Source: Candidatus Amarobacillus elongatus (GTDB lineage: Bacteria > Chloroflexota > Dehalococcoidia > Tepidiformales > Tepidiformaceae). From it: a stretch of DNA of 64,000 nt. The notes beneath the pieces were generated by a model. That model was not told where the DNA came from, searched no databases, and saw nothing but the letters and a program-made list of their open reading frames with translations. This document shows, piece after piece, positions 52,168 to 60,877 of this stretch (position 1 is the stretch's first letter; each line of letters starts with the position of its first letter). The position numbers were made by a program, and so were the translations under genes. The stretch spans positions 220,410 through 284,409 of the forward strand of contig JADJBX010000006.1 in the NCBI GenBank assembly GCA_016703545.1, read 5' to 3'.

Positions 52168-52971
52168 TCAGCGGCCCGCTGCCGTGGCGCTCGGCGCCGG
52201 CGTGCCCACCGTCTTCGTCGCCGCCCGGTTGGCCGGGGGCGTGTAGTTCGACGTGGGCGTCGGCGAAGGCGCCGGCCGCGATCCCAGGGCCTTGTCGTCC
52301 ATCATCTTCGCCGCCGCCGTCACGTACTCCGGCTTCATGAACGGCGCCGCGCCAATCGTCTTCACCACGCCCACGAGGTTGCCCCGGCGGAAGTACACCT
52401 GGTGGATCGCGCGGTCCACCGTCGAGCCCTGGATCTTGCCGCTCGTCAGATACGCCACCAGCGATTCGTCGCCGACGGCCTGCGCCTGCAGCACGCTCGA
52501 TTGCTTGTTCCGCACGGTCTGGAGGTAGTCGTAGAACTTCTTCGCGCCCGCCGCATCCTTGAACAGGTGCGTCTCCATGACGATGGCGTACGCGCCGGTG
52601 AGGGTCGCTTCCTCGCGCCCTTCGGGCTCAACGGCCGTCTGGTACCCGTCGAGGTAGCCCCATTCGGTGAGCTGCTTTTCGCCCTCGACCGGCGTCTTGA
52701 ACACGGGCGTGGCCGCGTAACTCTTCAGGTCGAGGACAACCGTGCCCCGGATGTCGGTGATGTACCCGCGCCCCAGGTCGTCCTGCAGGAGTGAATACTT
52801 GCTGGCGGGGCTTGCGAGAACGGTCGTGCTGGTGGTCGTCGTTGACCCGCCGCTGCCCGGCGTGGTCGTGGAACCGCCAATTGCGCCCGCGTCGTCGTCT
52901 CCGCCGCACGCGGCGCCCAGGAGGGACACGGCAAGACAACCGCCCAGTACGAGCAAAAGCCCGCGCGTCAT
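52168..52971 (-). CDS. Lipoprotein paralogue of the neighbouring anchored protein
   Basis: A 267-residue lipoprotein, the first gene of the operon. The signal ends in the lipobox LGAAC, and a Gly/Ser/Thr-rich spacer follows. The domain (residues 60-245) shares LTEWGYLDGYQTAVEPEG, YFRRGNLVGVVKTIGAAPFM and DDKALGSRPAPSPTPT with its neighbour. The two thus duplicated in tandem, one keeping a lipid anchor and the other a membrane helix. Only 1 base separates the genes. Function unknown; the link to the protease suggests a substrate, inhibitor or chaperone role. Confidence 0.8.
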   Translation of the reverse strand: MTRGLLLVLGGCLAVSLLGAACGGDDDAGAIGGSTTTPGSGGSTTTTSTTVLASPASKYSLLQDDLGRGYITDIRGTVVLDLKSYAATPVFKTPVEGEKQLTEWGYLDGYQTAVEPEGREEATLTGAYAIVMETHLFKDAAGAKKFYDYLQTVRNKQSSVLQAQAVGDESLVAYLTSGKIQGSTVDRAIHQVYFRRGNLVGVVKTIGAAPFMKPEYVTAAAKMMDDKALGSRPAPSPTPTSNYTPPANRAATKTVGTPAPSATAAGR

Positions 52972-53126
52972 GTGCGTCTCCCGGGTGTTGTGGTGACGCG
53001 AGTGTACGGGCGGGCCGGGTTTGGCGGAAGAAATGCAGGTTAGGCTTGGGGGAAGGCGAACCGTGGCGCGGCGGGGCTGAACCAGCCCCGCCGCGCCCTC
53101 GTGTCCGCTGCCATGCGCTCCGCGAG

Positions 53127-53783
53127 CTACCGCGGGCCCGTGTTCGGGTCGATCGTGCCGCGCATCATCCCGTCGCCGCGCTCCATGGAGCCGCCGGTGT
53201 CACGGTAGGTGGAACCAGCGCCGCCCATCGTGGATCCGCTGCCCATCGAGCCGCCGCGAAGTTCGTTGCCTTCGCTCGCGCCCGGCTGGCCAGCATCGAG
53301 CGAACCGCGCGTGTGCCCTCCCGGGACGTCGGGGTTGTGGATCTCGCCGCGCCAGCCGCCCGATTCCTGCCCGCGCTGCTCGATGTACTCCTTGAACCGC
53401 TCCAGGTCGCCCTGGACGCGCCGGGTGACGAAGCCGAGCATGTCGCCCACCGTCTCGCTGAACCCTTCCGGGTCGTAGCTCATCTCGAGGTGGACGCGCG
53501 TCAGTTCCGGGCCGAGGCTGTCGAACTTCACCATGCCGGCGTTCTCGCGGCCTTCCGTCGCCAGCCAGATCACCTTCTCGTCCGGGACCTGCTCGCGGAT
53601 CTCCGCGTCCCATTCGCGCGTCATCCCGCCGATGCGCGCCTTCCAGTGCAGGTGCTTGTCGTCTATCTGCTGGACTTCCTCGACGCCTTCCATGAAGTGC
53701 GGGAAATCCTCGAACTGCGTCCACTGGTTGTAGGCCGTGCGCACGGGCACGTTCACTTCGATCGTCTTCTCGACGCGGGCCAT
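53127..53783 (-). CDS. SRPBCC (polyketide cyclase-like) protein with disordered Gly-rich tail
   Basis: A 218-residue protein. Residues 1-145 form a START-like fold: MARVEKTIEVNVPVRTAYNQ, FEDFPHFMEGVEEV, then REWDAEIREQVPDEKVIWLA. This is the branch found in stress-linked cyclase/dehydrase proteins. The last ~60 residues are Gly/Ser/Met-rich and probably disordered. The ATG at 53783 has GGAGG upstream. No neighbour points to a ligand. Confidence 0.82.
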   Translation of the reverse strand: MARVEKTIEVNVPVRTAYNQWTQFEDFPHFMEGVEEVQQIDDKHLHWKARIGGMTREWDAEIREQVPDEKVIWLATEGRENAGMVKFDSLGPELTRVHLEMSYDPEGFSETVGDMLGFVTRRVQGDLERFKEYIEQRGQESGGWRGEIHNPDVPGGHTRGSLDAGQPGASEGNELRGGSMGSGSTMGGAGSTYRDTGGSMERGDGMMRGTIDPNTGPR

Positions 53784-53884
53784 TGCATACCTCCGGGGAA
53801 TCGGTTGGTACGACCGTATCCCCGCCGGCATCGCGAAGATGTTGCGAGAGCGGATGTGTCAGTTGCGAGCGGCGCGAACTCGCG

Positions 53885-54982
53885 TCAGCCGGCCGCGGCC
53901 TGCTGCTTCATCATCTCGATGCCCGCGATCAGCATCTGCACATGCCCCGGCGTCACCGCCAGCTTCGAGAACTCGTGGTTCAGCGCGTAAACCCCGCCGG
54001 AGGCGCCGTCGCGCGCCTGCTGGTACCCGCCCAGCGCCACCTCCAGCGGCGTTTCGCCCTTCCACGCCGCGTGCAGCGCGTTCGCCAGCAGCTCGGCATC
54101 GCGAAACGCGTCGTTGATCCCCTGCCCGAGGATTGGGTCCTTCAGGTACCCCGCGTCCCCGACCAGCGCCCACCCCGGCCCAAACGGCTTGCGGAAGTAC
54201 CCGGCCGGCCGCAGCACGCCCCGCCATTCCTCCACTCGCTTCGCCCGCGCATACGCTTCTCCCAGCCCAAGGCGCTCGAAGCTGCGCGCCACTTCGCCCT
54301 CCGTGTCGGCGCGAAGGGCCTCCCAGTCCGAATCCCGGTGCTCCGTCCCGAGGCAAACCTGGCCATCGCTCGTGGGGAAGACGAAGCACGCCAGCCCATC
54401 GCCGAAGTGCACTTCGATGCGGTTGTCGTGCGGGTAGCCCTCGAAGTACGAGTAGTAGCCGCAGGTGATGCCCGGGAGCGCGTTGTACTCCTCCGGCGCC
54501 ACCTCTTTCGCGACCAGCGAATTGCGGCCGTCCGCGCCGATCACGATGCGCGCGCGCTCCGTGACGGTCTCGCCATTGCTCCCACGCCCTTCGATGCCGC
54601 ACACCGCTCCAGCGTCGTCGCGCAACAGCTTCGAAACCGAGAACCCCTCGCGCACCTCCGCCCCCGCTTCTCGCGCGGCATCGACGAGGATCTTGTCGAG
54701 CACCGTCCGCCGCGGCGAAACGGACACCCCCGGGATGTCGAACACCTGGCCCTGCACCCCGAAGCGCGTGCCCTGCGTGGGCGCCGTTCGGGCCGTCACC
54801 GTTTCCCAGAGGCCCCAGCGCGCGATCCGCTCCGGCGCGTCGCCCGTGACCGCGTGCGTCGAAAGCGCATCGCTCGGGAAGGTGGCCCGGTCCACGACGA
54901 GCACCCGGTGCCCGGAGCGTGCCATCAACATCCCCAGCGGCGAACCGGCGCAGCGCGCCCCGATAATGATTGCGTCGTACAC
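53885..54982 (-). CDS. FAD-dependent monooxygenase/oxidoreductase (geranylgeranyl reductase-like)
   Basis: A 365-residue flavoprotein. The FAD-binding start is YDAIIIGARCAGSPLGMLMA, then VLVVDRATFPSDALSTH. The second FAD motif is WALVGDAGYLKDPILGQGIND. This is the branch that holds geranylgeranyl reductase-like and aromatic hydroxylase-like proteins. The substrate is unknown. The GTG at 54982 has GAGAGG upstream and puts the FAD motif at the N-terminus; an ATG at 55027 adds 15 unneeded residues. Confidence 0.86.
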   Translation of the reverse strand: MYDAIIIGARCAGSPLGMLMARSGHRVLVVDRATFPSDALSTHAVTGDAPERIARWGLWETVTARTAPTQGTRFGVQGQVFDIPGVSVSPRRTVLDKILVDAAREAGAEVREGFSVSKLLRDDAGAVCGIEGRGSNGETVTERARIVIGADGRNSLVAKEVAPEEYNALPGITCGYYSYFEGYPHDNRIEVHFGDGLACFVFPTSDGQVCLGTEHRDSDWEALRADTEGEVARSFERLGLGEAYARAKRVEEWRGVLRPAGYFRKPFGPGWALVGDAGYLKDPILGQGINDAFRDAELLANALHAAWKGETPLEVALGGYQQARDGASGGVYALNHEFSKLAVTPGHVQMLIAGIEMMKQQAAAG

Positions 54983-55045
54983 AGCGGAACCTCTCTCGTT
55001 GCGCGCCATTCTGGCGCTCGGTGCCATCCGCTTCTGTCGTTTGCC

Positions 55046-55816
55046 TCACACGGGCTGACCGGCCGCCTCCCGGTACGCCGCGTAGCCACGCACGGCGCAC
55101 CGCAGGACCTCCTGCTCGCGCTCCCGGATGAACGCGCGCCGTTCGCGCGCCATCGATTGCACGAGGCTGTCTTCCTCCGTGATGAGGTCGTCGAGGCGGA
55201 TGAGCGCGGCCGCGCGCGCCGCCCCCATCGCCTTCGCCACCGCGAAGGTGGCGGCCGTTTCCATGTCCACGCCCTGCCACCCGTGCCGGCTCCAGTCCGC
55301 GATCACCTCCCGCGATTCCGCGAGCAGCGCCGGCGTGCTGAAGATCGCGTGTTCGCTGCACGCGATGCCGTCCTCCGCGAGGGCCGCCGTCACCGCCGAG
55401 GCGAACCCCGGCGTCGCATCCGAGAGGATGCCCTTGGCGAGGTACCAGTCGCTCACGCCGTCCTCGCGCTGGGCGTGGCGTGGCACGAGCACATCGCCGA
55501 ACGCCATTCCCGCCTGCAGCGCGCCGAACCACCCGAGCTGCACCACTCCCGCGGTCCCGGCGCCGATCCACGTGTGCGCGTGTACCGCCGCCATCGGCCC
55601 GCCGAAGGCGGCGCTCAACCCGACCCGCACGCCGCCCAGCCGCCCGGTGTATCCCGGGTACCGCCGCAGCGGCGCCGCCTCATCGAGGTAGGCGGCGAAC
55701 CGGGACAGCGTGGCGTGCACATCGAACACCCCGACGAGCAGCAACAGCTCCGGCACGTCCTCCGCGCCGATGCCCAGCACGCGCTGGTGGTCCGCTGTTT
55801 CCATCTCCCGGTACAT
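55046..55816 (-). CDS. Nucleoside phosphorylase family protein
   Basis: A 256-residue PNP/UDP-phosphorylase-like protein. The phosphate-binding strand GVRVGLSAAFGGPMA, the GTAGVVQLGWFGALQ motif and the VDMETAATFAVAKAMG segment (nucleoside-binding Met-Glu) are all present. It probably splits a nucleoside with phosphate in salvage; purine versus uridine specificity cannot be told. The ATG at 55816 is chosen; a GTG three codons upstream is possible. It is 63 bases upstream of the flavoprotein gene in the same direction. Confidence 0.84.
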   Translation of the reverse strand: MYREMETADHQRVLGIGAEDVPELLLLVGVFDVHATLSRFAAYLDEAAPLRRYPGYTGRLGGVRVGLSAAFGGPMAAVHAHTWIGAGTAGVVQLGWFGALQAGMAFGDVLVPRHAQREDGVSDWYLAKGILSDATPGFASAVTAALAEDGIACSEHAIFSTPALLAESREVIADWSRHGWQGVDMETAATFAVAKAMGAARAAALIRLDDLITEEDSLVQSMARERRAFIREREQEVLRCAVRGYAAYREAAGQPV

Positions 55817-55903
55817 GCCGCGCACTCTACGCCCGACTGCGGGCCATTCCCATCCTGCCCACCTTCGCCCCCGCCCTTGCCTGTCTCCTACCGCCCCCCG
55901 GGC

Positions 55904-55909
55904 TAGAAT
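55904..55909 (+). promoter_or_regulatory. TAGAAT -10 element giving a leaderless RDD message
   Basis: TAGAAT ends 8 bases before the ATG at 55918, so transcription would begin within a base or two of the start codon. The same hexamer precedes other genes here (3632, 41399, 58351). Confidence 0.5.
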
Positions 55910-55917
55910 GGAGCGTC

Positions 55918-56499
55918 ATGAGTGTGAGCAGCGCACAAGCCGGCGCCCCACGGAAGTCCTCCCGCCCGGCCTACCGCATCTCCTACGGCTCCTTCGAGGC
56001 GCGCGTCGTGGCGGGTGCGCTGGATCTGCTCGTCCTCTTCATCATCGGCGCGCTCATGATCGTCATCGGCTCCACCGTGGTCCTCATCTCGAGCGATTTC
56101 GAACGCGTGGACCCGAGCAGCACCGCCCTCAACATCTTCTGGGGCTGCGTCGGCGCCATCGCCCCGGCCATCCTCCTCTACTTCTTCGTCTCGCTCGCGT
56201 GGAAAGGCCAAACCGTCGGCGCCGCCGTGATGGCGCTCATGGTCATCCGCTCCGATGGCCGCCCGCTCGGGGTGATTGGCGCCATGGCGCGCGTCATCGG
56301 CCAGCTTATCTACCCCCTCATCGTCGCCATCGGCGCCCTCATCGCCTTCTCCGTGCGCGATACCACGTGGCAGGCCGGGCTCGCCGTCGGTGTGAGCTGC
56401 CTCGTCGCCGCCGTTGGCTTCCTCATGGCCGTCTTCGATCCCCGCCGGCGCACGCTCCACGATCGCATCGCGGGTACCGTCGTCGTGCGGATCGAATAG
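55918..56499 (+). CDS. RDD family membrane protein
   Basis: A 193-residue membrane protein with an RDD domain: FEARVVAGALDLLVLF (the Arg and Asp of the name), then GQTVGAAVMALMVIRSDGRPL, and a C-terminal DPRRRTLHDRIAGTVVV. Four membrane helices are visible. RDD proteins are linked to ion exchange or unknown transport. The ATG is immediately preceded by a -10 at 55904-55909. The next gene starts 9 bases later. Confidence 0.86.
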   Translation: MSVSSAQAGAPRKSSRPAYRISYGSFEARVVAGALDLLVLFIIGALMIVIGSTVVLISSDFERVDPSSTALNIFWGCVGAIAPAILLYFFVSLAWKGQTVGAAVMALMVIRSDGRPLGVIGAMARVIGQLIYPLIVAIGALIAFSVRDTTWQAGLAVGVSCLVAAVGFLMAVFDPRRRTLHDRIAGTVVVRIE

Positions 56500-56508
56500 G
56501 CGGCGCGC

Positions 56509-57396
56509 GTGAGTTTGCTCCACCGCGAACCCCGCCCCTCCGGCCCTCCCGGCGGCTTCGACGACGGCGGCACCGCCGCGTACACCTTCTTCCTCGGCAT
56601 CTGCGTCTTCCTGCTCGTGGCCGCGCTCAGCGCCCGGCAGGTCACCGCCGCCAGGCCCGCCACCGACGTGCTGTCCAGCGGCATCGCCACCCTCAGCGAG
56701 GTCGATCTCCTGCTCGCCCAGCACGGTGACGAACTCCGCGAGATCGCCGCCGCTTCCAACCAGCCCGCCGTCACCGTTCCCGGCTACCCACTCGACGTCT
56801 ACATCACGCGCCAGGAGGCGGCCACCCTTTCCAACGAGGAGCTGCGCGACCTCCTCCTCGATCGCTCGGCCGCCATCGTCTACGACGAAGGGCTTGACGC
56901 CTTTGACCGCACGGGCGGCCAGAGCCTCGGCTTCTTCTCCCCCGATGGCATGCTCGAACAGGCCGCCGGCATCCTTTCGGACCGGCAGCACACCCGCGCG
57001 AACCTCGCCACGCTCGTGTTCGCCCTGGCCACGGCGTTGGCGGCGGTGCTCGTGGTCCTCAAGAACAGCGGCTTCAAGCGCATGCGCCAGGTCGGCGTCG
57101 CGACCGTGCTGGCGGCGGTGCCCGGCTTCGCCGGGTCGTGGCTCGTGGGCCGCGCCGCCGCCGCCCTCGGTGGCGATGACCCCCTCCGCGAGGATCTTCG
57201 CGCCATCGTCCTCGCCGTCGCCGCCGTCCCCGAGCGCAACTACCTCGTCGCCCTCGTGGCCGGCCTCGTCATCGCCCTCCCCGCCGTCGCCTTCGCCCTG
57301 CTCCTGCGCTACCTCCCCCTCGCCAGCGATGGCTACGACGACGACGGCTACGACGATGTCGCCCGCCGCCGCGCCGAGTTCCTGCGCCGCAAGTAG
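56509..57396 (+). CDS. Hypothetical membrane protein
   Basis: A 295-residue protein of unknown family. Membrane helices lie at about 25-42 (AYTFFLGICVFLLVAAL), 160-180 (LVFALATALAAVLVVL), 187-205 and 245-268. Between the first and second is an extracytoplasmic domain of about 110 residues with VDVL-like segments and an ITRQEAATLSNEELRDLLLD helix. The C-terminus has a YDDDGYDD acidic patch. The GTG start lies 9 bases after the RDD gene's stop, so they form an operon. Confidence 0.72.
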   Translation: MSLLHREPRPSGPPGGFDDGGTAAYTFFLGICVFLLVAALSARQVTAARPATDVLSSGIATLSEVDLLLAQHGDELREIAAASNQPAVTVPGYPLDVYITRQEAATLSNEELRDLLLDRSAAIVYDEGLDAFDRTGGQSLGFFSPDGMLEQAAGILSDRQHTRANLATLVFALATALAAVLVVLKNSGFKRMRQVGVATVLAAVPGFAGSWLVGRAAAALGGDDPLREDLRAIVLAVAAVPERNYLVALVAGLVIALPAVAFALLLRYLPLASDGYDDDGYDDVARRRAEFLRRK

Positions 57397-57490
57397 CGGC
57401 TCCCCGTGCGTGCCAGAGCCCCACTGGGGCAATCGTCCGGAGCGACTGGCCGTTGAAGGGCGGACCCCGCGGTGGCACAGTGATTACACG

Positions 57491-58315
57491 ATGGCGAACG
57501 TGGCAACAGCGATTGGCGGGGCGCGTTCGACGCCCCGCGCCCGCCTGAAGGCCAGCCGCGCGGCGTTCTCAGAACTCGGCGTGACGGTCGCCCTGCTCGC
57601 GCTCTACTTTCTCCTTCGCGGCAGCCACCCGGACGATATCCCCGCCTCCGTCGCCCGCATGCAGCAGGTGGTCGACCTCGAACAGCGGCTCGGCATCTTC
57701 CACGAAGAGGGCATGCAGGACTTTTTCGCGCGCTGGCCGGCCGTCATCGATGTCGCCAACGTCGTCTACGTCTGGGGCCTGTTCCCCGTGCTCATCGTCA
57801 TCGGCATCTGGCTGGCACTGTTCCACCTGGACGAATTCCGCTTCATCCGCACGGTGCTGCTGATCTCGGCCGTGTTCGGGCTGCTTGGGTACTGGCTCTT
57901 CCCGGCGGCGCCGCCGCGCTTCCTCGCCGCGCACGGCTTCGACTACGGCTTCATCGATACCGTGCACGGCTCGAACAAGGACATGCAGCCGAAGTGGTTC
58001 CTCAACGAATACGCCGCCCTCCCGAGCTTCCACTTCGCGTGGGTCGCGCTCGGCGCGAGCGCGGTCTGGCGCGCGACGCCGAACGCGTGGGCGCGCGCCA
58101 TTGCCACCCTCATCGCCATCGCCGTCGGTTGGGCCGTGGTGGTCACCGCCAACCACCTTTTCTTCGACATGATCGTCGGCGGGCTGCTCATCGCGCTTTC
58201 GTGGGTGCTCGCGCTCTGGGTCACGCCCATGACGACGCCCGCATGGTGGCGGGGCCACCGCATCCACGTCCACCGGCCGCACCCCCACCCGCTTCGCCTC
58301 CGCCACGACCGCTGA
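57491..58315 (+). CDS. PAP2-family membrane phosphatase/inositolphosphotransferase-like protein
   Basis: A 274-residue membrane protein with about six helices. The PAP2 motifs are present as AALPSFHFAWVALG (catalytic His in SFH) and ANHLFFDMIVGG (second His and Asp). The early YWLFPAAPPRFL is typical of the Ipt1/Aur1-like PAP2_3 branch. The enzyme removes phosphate from a lipid or moves a phospho-head group; the substrate is unknown. It ends in a His/Arg-rich tail (HRIHVHRPHPHPLRLRH), possibly metal-binding. Confidence 0.84.
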   Translation: MANVATAIGGARSTPRARLKASRAAFSELGVTVALLALYFLLRGSHPDDIPASVARMQQVVDLEQRLGIFHEEGMQDFFARWPAVIDVANVVYVWGLFPVLIVIGIWLALFHLDEFRFIRTVLLISAVFGLLGYWLFPAAPPRFLAAHGFDYGFIDTVHGSNKDMQPKWFLNEYAALPSFHFAWVALGASAVWRATPNAWARAIATLIAIAVGWAVVVTANHLFFDMIVGGLLIALSWVLALWVTPMTTPAWWRGHRIHVHRPHPHPLRLRHDR

Positions 58316-58385
58316 CCGCCGGTGGGGCTGGTCAGCCGCGCCGCACCGGTTAGAATCCCGCGCAACCAGCGAGGGAGTACCACCG

Positions 58386-59243
58386 ATGCCCGAGTCCGTT
58401 CCCGGCGTGCGCGACATCTTCGTCCAGGCCAACGGCCTGCGGCATCACCTCATCGCCCGTGGCGCCCCGGGCGCCCCCGTCGTCATGATGATCCACGGCC
58501 TTGCCGGGCAGGCGCACACCTTTGATGGCATCGCCGCCCGCCTCGCACGCCGCTTCCACGTCTACTGCCTTGATGTCCGTGGCCGGGGCGAAACCGAGTG
58601 GGGCCCCGCCGGCGGCTACCACGTCGACAACTACGTGGCCGACCTCGAGGCCGTGCGCGCGGCCCTCGGCCTCGATCGCATCGCCCTCGTCGGCACCTCC
58701 ATGGGCGGCGTCATCAGCATGAACTACGCCCCAAAGTTCCCGGATCACGTCACCCGCATCGCCCTCAACGATATCGGCCCCGAACTCGATCCCGCCGGGA
58801 TCGCGCGCATCGTCCAGTACGTCGGCCACGCCCCGGACGCCTTCGCCGACATGAAGGCGGTCGTGAAGTACTACCGCGACAACTACGGCCCCATGGTCGC
58901 GAACCTCCCCGATGACCAGGTAACCGAGTTCGCCCGCTGGAACGTCCGCCGGTCCGATTCCGGCGTCTGGGTGTGGAAGATGGATCCCGCGGTCCGCACC
59001 CAGCCCCCCGTCGCCTCCAGAGTCCAGCCGTGGGATGCCTACAACGCCATCTCCTGCCCGCTGCTCATCCTCCGCGGCGCCCAGAGCGACCTCCTCAGCA
59101 CGGACACGCTCGCGAAGATGGTCGAAGCGCACCCGGGCACGAAGGCCGTGACCGTGCCGAACGTCGGCCACGCGCCGCTGCTCACCGAACCCGAGGCCGC
59201 CACCGCCCTCGACGAGTTCCTCGCGCCACTGTTGCAGCCCTGA
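58386..59243 (+). CDS. Alpha/beta hydrolase
   Basis: A 285-residue hydrolase. The oxyanion region is MMIHGLAGQAHTF, the nucleophile elbow VGTSMGGVISM (Ser near residue 106), and the catalytic His lies in NVGHAPLLTEPE. The conserved LDVRGRGETEW is typical of epoxide-hydrolase and esterase-like members. TAGAAT at 58351-58356 lies 29 bases before the ATG with GAGGGAG between. The substrate is unknown. Confidence 0.88.
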   Translation: MPESVPGVRDIFVQANGLRHHLIARGAPGAPVVMMIHGLAGQAHTFDGIAARLARRFHVYCLDVRGRGETEWGPAGGYHVDNYVADLEAVRAALGLDRIALVGTSMGGVISMNYAPKFPDHVTRIALNDIGPELDPAGIARIVQYVGHAPDAFADMKAVVKYYRDNYGPMVANLPDDQVTEFARWNVRRSDSGVWVWKMDPAVRTQPPVASRVQPWDAYNAISCPLLILRGAQSDLLSTDTLAKMVEAHPGTKAVTVPNVGHAPLLTEPEAATALDEFLAPLLQP

Positions 59244-59346
59244 GCGCCGCCGTCCGCCCGGGATCTGCAATACGCGACGCATTGTCCCTCTTGAAACGGC
59301 GCGCCTATACTCGGGAATCGTCCCCGGGGCGGTTGGGAGGGTGGTA

Positions 59347-60828
59347 ATGACGACCGCCGTGGCTAGCGAGTTCGAGACCGTGATCGGTCTCGAGGTCCAT
59401 TGTCAGCTGATCACGAAGAGCAAGATGTTCTGCGCCTGCAGCACGGCCTATTCGGGCGCGGCGCCGAACACGCACGTCTGCCCGGTCTGCATGGGCATGC
59501 CCGGCGTCCTGCCTGTCATCAACGAGCAGGCGATCGAGTACATCACCATGACGGGGCTCGCGCTGAACTGCCACATCGCGGAATTCAGCAAATTCGACCG
59601 CAAGAACTACCACTACCCGGACCTTATGAAGGGGTACCAGGTCTCCCAGTACGACCTCCCCGTGTGCAAGAACGGCTGGCTCGAAATCGAGGTCGAAGGC
59701 CAGGCCCCGCGCCGCATCGGCATCACCCGCGTGCACATGGAAGAGGACACCGCCCGCCTCCTCCACCGCACGGATGACGCCACCGGCGAGGGCTACAGCC
59801 TCGTCGACGTGAACCGCTCCGGCTCGCCCCTCATGGAAATCGTGAGCGAGCCCGACATGCGTACGCCCGCCGAAGCCCGTGACTACCTCGTCCGCCTCCG
59901 TCAGATCCTCCGCTACATCGGCGTGAGCGAGGCGAACATGGAGGAAGGCAACTTCCGCTGCGATGCCAACGTCTCCCTCCGCCGGCGCGGCACCGAGGCG
60001 TTCGGCACCAAGGTCGAAATCAAGAACATGAACAGCTTCCGCGCCGTGCACGACGCCCTCGCCTTCGAGGAGATCCGGCAGGCCGAGCTGCTGCGCCAGG
60101 GCGCCACCATCGTCCAGGAGACCCGCGGCTGGGTCGATGAGCGCCAGGTCACCGTTTCGCAGCGTTCGAAGGAAGAAGCCAACGACTACCGCTACTTCCC
60201 CGAGCCCGACCTGCCGCCTCTGGAACTGAGCCGCGAGTTCGTCGAGCGCGTACGGGCGAAGCTGCCCGAGCTGCCGGCGGTCCGCCGCGCGCGCCTCCTC
60301 GGCCTCGGCCTTTCCGAATACGAAGCCGGCACCCTCACCGAGTCCCGCGAACGCTCCGACTACTTCGACGCCGTCGTCGCCGCCCTGCCCGGCGAACGCG
60401 CCCGTGCCGCCAAGCTCGGCGCGAACTGGGTGCTGGGCGAAGTCGGCCGCTGGCTGAACGCCGCCGCCGATCGCGATATCGCGGCCCTCAAGGTCACCCC
60501 CGCCATGCTCGCCGAACTGATCGGCATGGCCGAAGCGAAGACCATCACGGGCGCCGTCGCCAAGGAGGTCTTCGAAAAGATGACGGAATCCGGCCAGCCG
60601 GCGCCCGCCATCGTCGAACAGCTCGGCCTCGCCCAGATGGGCGGCTCGGGTGAACTGGAGGGCATCGTCCGCACGGTCGTCGCCGCGAATCCAAAACCCG
60701 CCGCGGACTTCCGCGCGGGCAAGGAAGCCGCTCTCAATTCCCTCATGGGAGCGGTGATGAAGGAGACGCGCGGCAGGGCAAACCCGGATGTCGTGAAAGA
60801 CCTGCTTCGCAAGGAGCTGGCCGAATGA
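59347..60828 (+). CDS. gatB: Aspartyl/glutamyl-tRNA amidotransferase subunit B
   Basis: A 493-residue subunit of the GatCAB complex, which converts misacylated Glu-tRNA(Gln) or Asp-tRNA(Asn) to the right amide. The N-terminus has VIGLEVHCQL, and the zinc site is CACST ... CPVCMGMPG. The core has KNYHYPDLMKGYQVSQYD, and GNFRCDANVSLR binds ATP. The C-terminal tail domain (about 410-493) binds tRNA. The ATG at 59347 has GGGAGGG upstream. gatA and gatC are not next to it. Confidence 0.96.
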   Translation: MTTAVASEFETVIGLEVHCQLITKSKMFCACSTAYSGAAPNTHVCPVCMGMPGVLPVINEQAIEYITMTGLALNCHIAEFSKFDRKNYHYPDLMKGYQVSQYDLPVCKNGWLEIEVEGQAPRRIGITRVHMEEDTARLLHRTDDATGEGYSLVDVNRSGSPLMEIVSEPDMRTPAEARDYLVRLRQILRYIGVSEANMEEGNFRCDANVSLRRRGTEAFGTKVEIKNMNSFRAVHDALAFEEIRQAELLRQGATIVQETRGWVDERQVTVSQRSKEEANDYRYFPEPDLPPLELSREFVERVRAKLPELPAVRRARLLGLGLSEYEAGTLTESRERSDYFDAVVAALPGERARAAKLGANWVLGEVGRWLNAAADRDIAALKVTPAMLAELIGMAEAKTITGAVAKEVFEKMTESGQPAPAIVEQLGLAQMGGSGELEGIVRTVVAANPKPAADFRAGKEAALNSLMGAVMKETRGRANPDVVKDLLRKELAE

Positions 60829-60860
60829 GGGTTTTCCTCCCTGCTCCGAGGGTACCCCGA

Positions 60861-60869
60861 TGGTATACT
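60861..60869 (+). promoter_or_regulatory. Extended -10 promoter of the yvcK-secG operon
   Basis: TGGTATACT at 60861-60869 is an extended -10 (TG-n-TATACT). It ends 8 bases before the ATG at 60878, so the yvcK message is probably leaderless. No good -35 is seen, as expected for the extended type. Confidence 0.55.
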
Positions 60870-60877
60870 CGCACCGC

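Noticed and set aside
60845..60870. GGGTACCCC near the yvcK start as a third CsoR-like box
   Set aside because: The second half (GTATAC) does not match GGGTAT and belongs to the extended -10 promoter.
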